A stretch of DNA of 16,127 nt, taken from contig CADCRB010000278.1 of NCBI GenBank assembly GCA_902803745.1, positions 1 to 16,127 of the forward strand, written 5' to 3'. Source of the DNA: an uncultured Lachnospiraceae bacterium (lineage in GTDB: Bacteria; Bacillota; Clostridia; Lachnospirales; Lachnospiraceae). Positions 6,511 through 13,178 of this stretch are shown here, in pieces (position 1 is the stretch's first letter; each line of letters begins with the position of its first letter). Under the pieces are notes generated by a model. That model was not told the origin of the DNA, did no database searches, and saw only the letters and a list, made by a program, of their open reading frames with translations. Position numbers and translations under genes: made by a program.

Positions 6511-7272
6511 TCATTCTATTTTATCAATAGCATCATATAGATCGGGATTCAGTACTTCTATATGGGTTCCCTTCACCCCGGCAGATCTTATTGCTATGAT
6601 GCCGGCACCCTCCAGCTTCTTAAGAGCGTTGACTATGACCGACCTGGTAATGCCTGTATCCTTGGAGATCTGCGAAGCCACTATCAGTCCCTCTGCTGCA
6701 TAAAGCTCATCAAATACTGATTTTACCGCAAGCTTTTCCGTGGCAGACAGCGCTGATATGGCATCATCCATAACGGACTTAAGCCTTACCGAAGATGCCT
6801 CTTCCTCATCAAGCGATCTTTTAAGCTCAAGTCCCACAACCGTAGATGCATATTCGCAAAGTATGATATCATCCACGGTAAAACCTCTGTTACGCCTGAA
6901 AAACAATAAAGTTCCGGTTCTTTCTCCGCTCATTTCAACCGGGGTAATCAATGCTTCGGTCTCAAACACTCCGTTGTCATCTATTCCTAAAGTGTCAAGC
7001 CTGACATTTTCTCTGGTTGAAAGAACTCTAAGGAGTCTTTCGTTGATACTGTCATCGATGAAAGCGCCCTTTTTTCTTCCGAAGGCATCCGGATACATGG
7101 CTCTTTCATCACGTCCCAAAACTTTTCCCTTGGCGCTTATCACGCATACAGAAGATGGAACTATGCGTCCCATAAGGGAACAGATCTCGTCAAAGGACAG
7201 TTTATTATCTTCTGTATCATGCAGAAGGGCTCTTATTTTCCGCGTCCTGTCAAGGAGTTCTATACTGCTCAA
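6511..7272 (-). CDS. codY: Global nutritional regulator CodY (GTP/amino-acid sensing repressor), TTG start
   Basis: 253 residues, close to the usual ~259. CodY is a DNA-binding pleiotropic regulator in low-GC Gram-positives that represses stationary-phase, amino-acid and often motility genes when branched-chain amino acids and GTP are plentiful. The winged helix-turn-helix (about 198-240) is unmistakable: ASQISKDTGITRSVIVNALK, then KLEGAGIIAIRS-AGVKGTHI. The N-terminal GAF-like effector domain (1-155) retains the opening L-L-x-x-T-R, the GERTGTLL strand (116-123) and the EYASTVVGLE helix (140-149). It diverges around 92-108, where the Bacillus ligand loop containing FPVE should be. The start is TTG at 7272-7270: GGAG (7283-7280) is 7 bases upstream and an in-frame stop lies four codons before the TTG. 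An ATG at 7277 is out of frame. It has its own promoter and terminator, so it is probably monocistronic. Confidence 0.96.
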   Translation of the reverse strand: MSSIELLDRTRKIRALLHDTEDNKLSFDEICSLMGRIVPSSVCVISAKGKVLGRDERAMYPDAFGRKKGAFIDDSINERLLRVLSTRENVRLDTLGIDDNGVFETEALITPVEMSGERTGTLLFFRRNRGFTVDDIILCEYASTVVGLELKRSLDEEEASSVRLKSVMDDAISALSATEKLAVKSVFDELYAAEGLIVASQISKDTGITRSVIVNALKKLEGAGIIAIRSAGVKGTHIEVLNPDLYDAIDKIE

Positions 7273-7289
7273 TTCATTTCTCCGTCAGG

Positions 7290-7311
7290 ATTGTATTAAT
7301 TATAATACAAT
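7290..7311 (-). promoter_or_regulatory. Operator-like dyad 2, covering the codY -10 region
   Basis: ATTGTA-N10-TACAAT dyad whose centre is itself symmetric (ATTGTATTA / TAATACAAT around TAAT). It covers the -10 hexamer and the expected start site of codY, so a bound protein would block transcription. It is one of a pair with 7332-7353, 42 bp away. The inner 15 bases (7312-7298) match the CodY box AATTTTCWGAAAATT at 11 of 15 positions, so autoregulation is possible but not shown. Confidence 0.6.
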
Positions 7312-7327
7312 TTAAAACATAATGCAA
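7299..7327 (-). promoter_or_regulatory. Sigma-A-type promoter of codY
   Basis: TTGCAT (7327-7322), a 17-base spacer and TATAAT (7304-7299) on the minus strand; the -10 is perfect and the -35 matches 4 of 6 consensus positions. Start of transcription is expected near 7292, leaving a leader of about 20 bases with the GGAG of codY at 7283-7280. It lies in the 89-base gap after topA and is flanked and overlapped by two operator-like dyads. Confidence 0.78.
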
Positions 7328-7331
7328 GAGG

Positions 7332-7353
7332 ATTGTACGGATTCTAATACAAT
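7332..7353 (-). promoter_or_regulatory. Operator-like dyad 1, upstream of the codY -35
   Basis: Second ATTGTA-N10-TACAAT dyad. With flanks (7356-7329) it matches the region 7314-7287 at 24 of 28 positions in the same orientation. It ends 4 bases upstream of the codY -35 hexamer and begins 8 bases after the topA stop. As RNA it would be a weak 6-bp hairpin, too poor for a terminator, so a DNA operator is more likely. Confidence 0.55.
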
Positions 7354-7361
7354 TTATTAAT

Positions 7362-9431
7362 TCAGTCTTCGTTTTCTGCCGGCTTAGGTATTATATTCTT
7401 GCAGTCATCATTTGTGCAGACGAGATTCTGGCCTTTTTCAACCATCATACCCGAACATTTAGGACATTTGACGGATGAAGGCTTGGACCAGCTCATAAAA
7501 TCACAATCCGGGAACCCGAGACAGCCATAATATCTTCTTCCCTTTTTTGACATACGCATTACTATGTCTTTTCCGCATTTAGGACAGGCAACCCCTATAC
7601 TTTCGTAATAAGGCTTGGTGTTGCGGCATTCTGGAAAACCAGGACAGGCAAGAAACTTACCGTGGGGGCCATACTTTATTACCATATGTCTTCCGCATTC
7701 CTCGCAGATGACATCAGTTTCCTCATCGGCAATCTTGACCTTCTCAATTTCTTTATTTGCTTTATCTACAGCTTCGTGAAGATCCGGATAGAAGTTTTCT
7801 ATTACGGTCTTCCATTTCACGTTGCCGGCCTCGACTCCGTCAAGCAGCGATTCAAGATTTGCAGTAAATCTAAGATCCACTATAGAAGGAAAAGCATCCT
7901 TCATTATCCTGTTTACTGCATTTCCCATCTCTGTAACAAAAAGATTCCGGCCCTCTTTGGTAATATACCTACGGGAAAGCAGGGTTGTTATTGTCGGAGC
8001 ATAGGTGGAAGGTCTGCCAATGCCGAGCTCCTCCAGTGTACGTACCAGCGTTGCCTCGGTAAAATGAGGTGCAGGCTGTGTAAAATGCTGTCTGGCATCA
8101 AGATCTGAAGGTGAAAGGACACTGTTTTCAGACAGTGAAGAAGAAATGACATTTTTATCATCCTTATCCTCCTCTTCATCATTATATACACTCATAAAGC
8201 CCTGAAATTTTATCTTTGATGCACTTGCAGTAAACAAATACTTATCAGATGCAATGATCCTGACATTCTCGGTATCATATACGGCATTCGACATACAGGA
8301 AGCTACGAATCTTTTCCATATCAGCTGATACAGTCTTAGCTGGTCCCGACCGAGGGTCCCTTTCATATCTGAAGGAGTCCGGTTCACATCAGTAGGTCTT
8401 ATGGCCTCATGTGCATCCTGAACATTCGGTCCCTCCTTTGCCTTTACTGAATCAAGACCGAGAAACTCATTTCCGTAATTATCTATAATAAAAGCTGAAG
8501 CCATATTTTTTGCTTCATTGGACAGTCTGGTGGAATCGGTACGAAGATATGTGATTATACCATCCTCATAAAGGTTCTGCGCGATACGCATGGTCTTGGA
8601 AGTAGAGAAATTGAGATTTTTACTGGCTTCCTGCTGAAGTGTACTGGTGGTAAAAGGAAGGGGGGATTTCTTGATCCTCTCGCCTCTCTTTACTTCCGTT
8701 ATTTTATAGGAAGCTTTTTCGCAGAAATCTTTTATCCTTTTGGCCTCTTCAGCCGTTTTTATCTCTATCTTTCCGGAGGCATCACCGTAAAAATGTGAAT
8801 TCAGAGGTTTCTTTTCTCCTTTTACATCAAATACAGCGTCAATGCTCCAGTATTCTTCAGGAATAAAAGCCTCTATCTCATCCTCCCTGTCACATATCAG
8901 TCTTAATGCTACTGACTGTACACGGCCTGCCGAAAGACCTCTTTTGACCTTGGCCCAGAGCAGAGGTGAAATACCGTATCCCACAAGTCTGTCAAGCACA
9001 CGCCTTGCCTGCTGGGCATCTACTCTGTCCATATCGATATCTCTTGGTTCTGAAAGGGACTTCTTTACAGCATTTTTTGTTATTTCATTAAATGTTATCC
9101 GGTAAACTTTTTTGTCTGTTTCTCCGGGGCCAAGCTTTAATGCGTTTTCAAGATGCCAGGATATGGCTTCTCCCTCCCGGTCAGGGTCGGTTGCAAGATA
9201 TATCTTATCAGCCTTCTTTACTTCTTTCCTTAACGAGGCGAGCAGATCACCCTTTCCTCTTATTGTAATGTACTTAGGCTCAAAATCATTTTCTACATCT
9301 ATTCCCATGGAGCTCTTCGGCAGATCCCTGACGTGGCCCATTGAAGCAACAACCTGATAGCTGCTACCGAGAAATTTCTTTATTGTCTTAACTTTAGCGG
9401 GTGACTCAACCACCACCAGATTCTTTGCCAT
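7362..9431 (-). CDS. topA: DNA topoisomerase I (type IA)
   Basis: 689 residues, typical of Firmicutes TopA. The enzyme relaxes negatively supercoiled DNA by single-strand passage through a 5'-phosphotyrosine link. The Toprim domain opens the protein (VVVESPAKVKTIKKFLG at 6-22 with catalytic Glu9; DPDREGEAISWHL at 82-94 with Asp82, Asp84 and Glu86). The active-site tyrosine is Tyr295 in GIITYLRTDSTRLS (291-304). The LSAGRVQSVALRL (166-178), ARRVLDRLVGY and FTEATLVRTLEELGIGRPST regions are also intact. The tail has three Cys4 zinc-ribbon modules (starting about 576, 616 and 656, each C-x2-C ... C-x4-5-C), the last lacking the glycine-rich loop of the first two. The start ATG (9431-9429) has GGAGG 10 bases upstream. 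It lies 75 bases after dprA. Confidence 0.97.
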   Translation of the reverse strand: MAKNLVVVESPAKVKTIKKFLGSSYQVVASMGHVRDLPKSSMGIDVENDFEPKYITIRGKGDLLASLRKEVKKADKIYLATDPDREGEAISWHLENALKLGPGETDKKVYRITFNEITKNAVKKSLSEPRDIDMDRVDAQQARRVLDRLVGYGISPLLWAKVKRGLSAGRVQSVALRLICDREDEIEAFIPEEYWSIDAVFDVKGEKKPLNSHFYGDASGKIEIKTAEEAKRIKDFCEKASYKITEVKRGERIKKSPLPFTTSTLQQEASKNLNFSTSKTMRIAQNLYEDGIITYLRTDSTRLSNEAKNMASAFIIDNYGNEFLGLDSVKAKEGPNVQDAHEAIRPTDVNRTPSDMKGTLGRDQLRLYQLIWKRFVASCMSNAVYDTENVRIIASDKYLFTASASKIKFQGFMSVYNDEEEDKDDKNVISSSLSENSVLSPSDLDARQHFTQPAPHFTEATLVRTLEELGIGRPSTYAPTITTLLSRRYITKEGRNLFVTEMGNAVNRIMKDAFPSIVDLRFTANLESLLDGVEAGNVKWKTVIENFYPDLHEAVDKANKEIEKVKIADEETDVICEECGRHMVIKYGPHGKFLACPGFPECRNTKPYYESIGVACPKCGKDIVMRMSKKGRRYYGCLGFPDCDFMSWSKPSSVKCPKCSGMMVEKGQNLVCTNDDCKNIIPKPAENED

Positions 9432-9466
9432 GTTAATAAATCCTCCGTAAGCAATTTCAAAAGTGG

Positions 9467-9496
9467 AGTGTACACCCTAAATATATAAATGGTCAA
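9467..9496 (-). promoter_or_regulatory. Possible weak promoter of topA
   Basis: In the 75-base dprA-topA gap, TTGACC (9496-9491), an 18-base spacer and TACACT (9472-9467) resemble a sigma-A promoter (5/6 and 4/6 matches, spacer one longer than ideal). The -10 overlaps an 8-base palindrome GTGTACAC (9475-9468). topA could equally be transcribed from the comM-dprA unit. Confidence 0.35.
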
Positions 9497-9506
9497 TAGT
9501 CTTTGA

Positions 9507-10391
9507 TCAAGTCTCGCGGATATAGTTGCTTCTGGCACATTCCTTAGCGGCTCCTTTTATACAAAGCGAAGTGACTAGCTCCATGACCTCAGAAACAGAC
9601 AGCCGGCAGGTACGGACTATTTCATCCACGGATCGTGGATAGAGATCAAGACAGTCAAAAACGAGCTTTTCTTTACTTGAAAGATCAAAGTGTTTGGTCC
9701 CCGTAAAACCGGATGTCGAGGTTGATAACGGTTCTTCACAAAGAAGCCCGAGTGCTTTGAGGAGATCATCGGGACATAATGCCATGCCGGCGCCTTCTGA
9801 AATGAGCTTATTGCAGCCGGCAGAAAGACCGTCAGTAAGACGTCCGGGAACGGCATATATTTCCCTACCCTGATCCAGAGCATCAGCAACCGTGATCGAT
9901 GTACCGGATTTTAATCTGGCCTCGATAACAAGCAGTATATCGCAGATCCCCGATATAATACGGTTCCTTGATGCGAAATGAGGACCCAACGGAGCCGTAC
10001 CGTCGGGATGCTCGGATATGAGTCCGCCGTGTCCTTCTATCATCCTGTATATCTCTCTGTTCTGCTCAGGATAAATCACATCCGTGCCGGATCCAAGTAT
10101 TCCGAAGGTAGTGCCGCCTGCCTCAAGAGCAGCTCTTTGCGCTATGCCGTCTATTCCTCTCGCCATACCGCTTACTATCTGTACACCCGCAGCAGCGAGA
10201 TGAGAAGAAAAATAAGAAGCCATCTTTCTGCCATATTCCGAACACGCCCTTGCACCTACTATCGCTACGGTCTTCTTTTCAGGATCCGGCAGATCTCCTC
10301 TTACATATATCCCGGCCGGACAGCCGGGAATAAATCTGAGCTTATCAGGGAATTCATCTTCAAATCTTGTTATATACCTTGTCTTATCCAT
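9507..10391 (-). CDS. dprA: DNA-processing protein DprA/Smf (short form without N-terminal SAM/HhH domain)
   Basis: 294 residues, versus about 360 for many DprA proteins. DprA binds incoming single-stranded DNA and loads RecA during natural transformation. The Rossmann-like core is complete: VAIVGARACSEYGRKMASYF (42-61), SGMARGIDGIAQRAAL (74-89), GTTFGILGSGTDVIYPEQN (93-111), SEHPDGTAPLGPHFASRNRI (126-145) and SGTSITVADALDQGREIYAV (162-181) with PG. A C-terminal winged-helix (DprA_WH-like) segment spans about 238-290. What is missing is the usual N-terminal helical domain; the protein starts only about 40 residues before the Rossmann fold. The start is well supported: ATG 10391-10389 overlaps the comM stop by 8 bases (ATGGATAA) and has GGAGG 7 bases upstream. 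Coupling to comM supports a shared role in DNA uptake and recombination, although no uptake machinery is in the window. Confidence 0.95.
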   Translation of the reverse strand: MDKTRYITRFEDEFPDKLRFIPGCPAGIYVRGDLPDPEKKTVAIVGARACSEYGRKMASYFSSHLAAAGVQIVSGMARGIDGIAQRAALEAGGTTFGILGSGTDVIYPEQNREIYRMIEGHGGLISEHPDGTAPLGPHFASRNRIISGICDILLVIEARLKSGTSITVADALDQGREIYAVPGRLTDGLSAGCNKLISEGAGMALCPDDLLKALGLLCEEPLSTSTSGFTGTKHFDLSSKEKLVFDCLDLYPRSVDEIVRTCRLSVSEVMELVTSLCIKGAAKECARSNYIRET

Positions 10392-11919
10392 TCCAGTACC
10401 TCCTGTCTATACTTCTGAAGCCTATTGCTTCTGACAAATGTTCACATTTTATTTCATCATCACCGCAAAGATCTGCTATGGTACGTGCCACTCTGATCAT
10501 CCTGTGATAAGCCCTGGCTGAAAGACCTATATTTTCAAAGGCATCCCGCATCAGTTTTTCTTCCCTGCGCCCGAGATGACAGTATCTGTCAATATCTTTA
10601 ACTCCGATCTCAGAGTTAAATCTTATTCCGGTACCTTCAAATCTCTTCTTCTGAAGCTCAACAGCCTTCTCCACCCTCTTTCGGATCTCGGAGGATCTTT
10701 CATTATTATCGCTGGATTTCATGTCTTTATATTCAAGCCTTGACGCTTCAACGCATATATCTATCCGGTCAAGCAAAGGACCTGAAATTTTTCCAAGGTA
10801 TTTTTGCACATCATTCTCCGAGCATCTGCATCTGCTTCTGTCTGGGTAATAACCACATTTACAAGGATTCATGGCGGCGCATAAAAGAAAATCAGCAGGA
10901 TATGTATAGCTTCCGGCGGCACGGGCAATATTAACCTCCTTGTCTTCCATAGGCTGTCTTAAGATCTCAAGGCTGGAGCCTGAAAACTCGGGAAGCTCAT
11001 CCAGAAAAAGGACTCCTCTGTGCGCAAGAGAGCATTCGCCCGGCCTTGGCACAGTCCCGCCTCCGGCCATGGCAGCCGGCGATATGGTATGGTGGGGAGC
11101 TACAAAAGGCCTCGAGGTGATAAGTCCCTGACCATCCTTAAGGAGTCCGGCTACACTGTAGATTTTTGTTACCTCCATCCTTTCATCAGGATCAAGTTCC
11201 GGAAGGATAGTGGGCAGTCTTTTGGCAAGCATCGTCTTTCCTGATCCCGGAGGACCGATAAGGAGAATATTGTGCATACCTGCAGCAGCTATCTCCATAG
11301 CTCTTTTTGCTGTTTCCTGACCGTTTATCTCTGAAAAATCGACCTCTCTTTTTGTATTCCCGTTGCTCTCCCCTGGGTTTGTTATCTCCTCATCCCTGTC
11401 ATATATAAGACCGCTTTCAAAGAAATCCCTTGCCTCATTGATAGAACTTATCCCGACATATGACATGCCCTCTACTGCCTTTGCTTCCGCGATATTATCA
11501 CTGGGGACCATACACGAAGTTATCCCCATGTTTTTTGCCTCAATCAGCATAGGCAGTACACCGTTCACACCCAATACATTTCCGGAAAGTCCAAGCTCTC
11601 CTATCACTACCATACCATCAGTCGATTGCGGCGGTATCTTGCCCAGCAGCTCCATCAGAGAGACCGCTACAGCCAGATCATATGCTGTTCCGCTCTTTTT
11701 GATGTCAGCAGGTGAAAGATTTACCGTTATCCTCTTGGGAGGCAGTGTGATCCCGGAATTCTTAAGAGCTGTCCTTACCCGTTCCCTGGCCTCCTTCACC
11801 TCGCCTCCCAGATAACCTACCATGTCAAAGACCGGAAGACCTTCCGACATGTCTGCCTCAACCCTTATCTCTCTGCCGTTAAGACCGCAAAGAGACAGTG
11901 TCTTTACGCAACTGTACAT
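10384..11919 (-). CDS. comM: YifB/ComM-family Mg-chelatase-like AAA+ ATPase
   Basis: 511 residues, the family's usual length. In Gram-negative bacteria ComM is a hexameric helicase that promotes branch migration during transformation; in Firmicutes the role is less studied. The N-terminal Lon-protease-like domain (about 1-175) has NLSPADIKKSGTAYDLAVAV (67-86) and VIGELGLSGNV (105-115). The AAA+ core has Walker A GPPGSGKT (222-229), Walker B VLFLDELPEF (303-312), the HHTISPAAMAGGG insert (276-288) and the Arg finger LLDRID (382-387). A Cys cluster NPCKCGYYPDRSRCRCS (351-367; Cys353, 355, 364, 366) is the characteristic ComM zinc-binding-like loop. The C-terminal Mg_chelatase_C region runs from about 405 to 505 (SARAYHRMIRVARTIADL). 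The start ATG (11919-11917) has GGAGG 8 bases upstream. dprA overlaps its stop. Confidence 0.95.
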   Translation of the reverse strand: MYSCVKTLSLCGLNGREIRVEADMSEGLPVFDMVGYLGGEVKEARERVRTALKNSGITLPPKRITVNLSPADIKKSGTAYDLAVAVSLMELLGKIPPQSTDGMVVIGELGLSGNVLGVNGVLPMLIEAKNMGITSCMVPSDNIAEAKAVEGMSYVGISSINEARDFFESGLIYDRDEEITNPGESNGNTKREVDFSEINGQETAKRAMEIAAAGMHNILLIGPPGSGKTMLAKRLPTILPELDPDERMEVTKIYSVAGLLKDGQGLITSRPFVAPHHTISPAAMAGGGTVPRPGECSLAHRGVLFLDELPEFSGSSLEILRQPMEDKEVNIARAAGSYTYPADFLLCAAMNPCKCGYYPDRSRCRCSENDVQKYLGKISGPLLDRIDICVEASRLEYKDMKSSDNNERSSEIRKRVEKAVELQKKRFEGTGIRFNSEIGVKDIDRYCHLGRREEKLMRDAFENIGLSARAYHRMIRVARTIADLCGDDEIKCEHLSEAIGFRSIDRRYWNG

Positions 11920-12077
11920 AATTAATACCTCCTGTTGTTTGGAAATTGTAATGAAAATATGAAGAATGCTTCTGCCCGAAGCAGAGCATGATCTGACAAG
12001 ATCAGTGATTATTGATTAATGATCTGTATTGCGTGAAAAAATTGAATTAAAAGATAATAAGAATATCAATATGTATC
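11920..12077 (-). other. Leader region of comM with alternative hairpins
   Basis: This 158-base AT-rich gap has no clear promoter; the best candidate pair (TTGATA near 12069, TTCAAT 17 bases later) lacks a good -10. It holds three related segments on the minus strand: AGATCA (12025-12020), TGATCT (12004-11999) and AGATCA (11994-11989). The middle one can pair with either neighbour. They are followed by a bulged 9-bp hairpin (11989-11966). The arrangement resembles an attenuator leader, but no known riboswitch or T-box landmark was recognised. Confidence 0.35.
11966..11989 (-). terminator. Possible weak terminator/attenuator hairpin before comM
   Basis: On the minus strand ATGCTCTGC (11989-11981) pairs with GCAG-A-AGCAT (11975-11966) around the loop TTCGG, giving nine pairs with one bulged A. 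It is followed by TCTTCATATTTTC, which is T-rich but not a clean U-run. It may end transcription from the upstream c-di-GMP genes incompletely, or act as an attenuator for comM. Confidence 0.35.
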
Positions 12078-12090
12078 TTAAATATTGATA
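12064..12090 (-). repeat. 9-bp inverted repeat across the stop codon of the HD-GYP-like gene
   Basis: TATCAATAT (12090-12082 on the minus strand) and ATATTGATA (12072-12064) are perfect 9-bp arms around a 9-base loop that contains the TAA stop, followed by a T-rich stretch. With only one G-C pair per stem it would be a feeble terminator; it may stabilise the mRNA end. Confidence 0.35.
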
Positions 12091-13178
12091 CCTGCTGCTT
12101 TTAAGGCCTCTCTGTCAATGATATTCCTGTTGTCCATTGTCTTCATGACATCCTTGATGGCCAGATCTCCGTAGATGAGTTTCTGCCCGAGATCTATGAT
12201 ACGGTTATCGCCAAAGGAAAGAATGATGGGCTCAAGCACATTTGAGGGATTTTCGGAGATAACGAGACCTTTGTCACCGTTTGTAAGCTCTACTGAAGTT
12301 CCAGGGGCCAGAATATTGATGCTGTCTACAAGAGCTGATGTGATCTCAGGATCAAAATACTCTTCATGTGACATAAGATATCTAACCGCCGATATCTCGG
12401 AGGTAGGCTCGTTCACATCATTCATAGCCGTCAAATTATCAAATGTACGGGCAGCACAAAGGATCTTCGCTCCGGTCACATTCTTTTTTATATCAAGCTC
12501 ATGACCGGTATCAATGGCATTCAGCATCCTGTTAGACTGGGCTACTATACGCTTTATACTTGGTGTAGAAAGAAAGGCAGACTCGATCATGTTCTCTCCT
12601 CTCTTCTTACATTCGTATATCAGCTTTTTATCTTCATCGGTCTTTTCAGTTTTATCTCTGACAGCTTCGGGTATATCAAGCCTGCCGACCCCATGAACTA
12701 TGGCTGCGGTAACGGTTTCATTTTGATCTGAAAGACGTATGTTTATTTTGTGACTAATCATTGCGCACAGCATCGCACAATATAATGAATGCTTGGCGAT
12801 CTCGTCTTCCTTGCTTCTAAGGTTCTGAACAAAATTGATCTTGTGATCAAGTCTTCCGTAACCTTTGATTATAGAGGCCGTGATGTTTGGAAGATTCTTG
12901 GTCTTCCCATGGTCATGCAGCTCCTTCAGCTCATCCTTTATCGCAAAGCTGGTTGTCTGCGTAAATCTTTCAAATTCGATATCTTCCTCGGTCATTGGTG
13001 GAACCGGCTCAGCCGGCTCCAGAATATACAGACCTATAATACCGAAATTCTTTACGCTCTCTATACCCTGAGGGGTAAGCTTCGAATCCCTTTCATAAAG
13101 AAGGACGCCTTTTTTATCATAAATAGGTTTTGCAAGCCTCATTCCGACACGAAGGTTTTCATGTCTCACAAAGATCAT
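12078..13178 (-). CDS. DUF3391-like protein with a degenerate HD-GYP domain
   Basis: 366 residues. Residues 1-53 resemble the short N-terminal domain often fused to HD-GYP phosphodiesterases (VGMRLAKPIYDKKGVLLYE at 11-29, then LTPQGIESVKNFGIIGLYI). Residues about 125-290 align with an HD-GYP domain: His130 with the following S, the helix ending VHGVGRLDIPEAV (161-173), ARTFDNLTAMN (243-253), and EEYFDPEITSALV (272-284). The metal-binding residues are largely gone: the HDIGK motif reads HGVGR (Asp to Gly163, Lys to Arg166), the HHE region reads AQSNRM (213-218), and no GYP motif exists. The tail (APGTSVELTNGDKGLVISEN, 291-310) matches the beta domain that follows many HD-GYP domains. It is probably not a c-di-GMP phosphodiesterase but a scaffold or regulator. 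It starts at ATG 13178-13176, overlapping the GGDEF/EAL stop as ATGA, with AAGGAG 7 bases upstream, so the two proteins are translationally coupled. Confidence 0.8.
   Translation of the reverse strand: MIFVRHENLRVGMRLAKPIYDKKGVLLYERDSKLTPQGIESVKNFGIIGLYILEPAEPVPPMTEEDIEFERFTQTTSFAIKDELKELHDHGKTKNLPNITASIIKGYGRLDHKINFVQNLRSKEDEIAKHSLYCAMLCAMISHKINIRLSDQNETVTAAIVHGVGRLDIPEAVRDKTEKTDEDKKLIYECKKRGENMIESAFLSTPSIKRIVAQSNRMLNAIDTGHELDIKKNVTGAKILCAARTFDNLTAMNDVNEPTSEISAVRYLMSHEEYFDPEITSALVDSINILAPGTSVELTNGDKGLVISENPSNVLEPIILSFGDNRIIDLGQKLIYGDLAIKDVMKTMDNRNIIDREALKAAGINI

Noticed and set aside
6740..7315. 191-codon plus-strand reading frame opposite codY
   Set aside because: Ser/Leu-rich shadow of codY codon bias with no ribosome-binding site or known motif.
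7332..7353. Intrinsic terminator after topA
   Set aside because: The stem would be 6 bp with a 10-base loop and no U-run; the same sequence recurs at the codY promoter, which favours a DNA operator.
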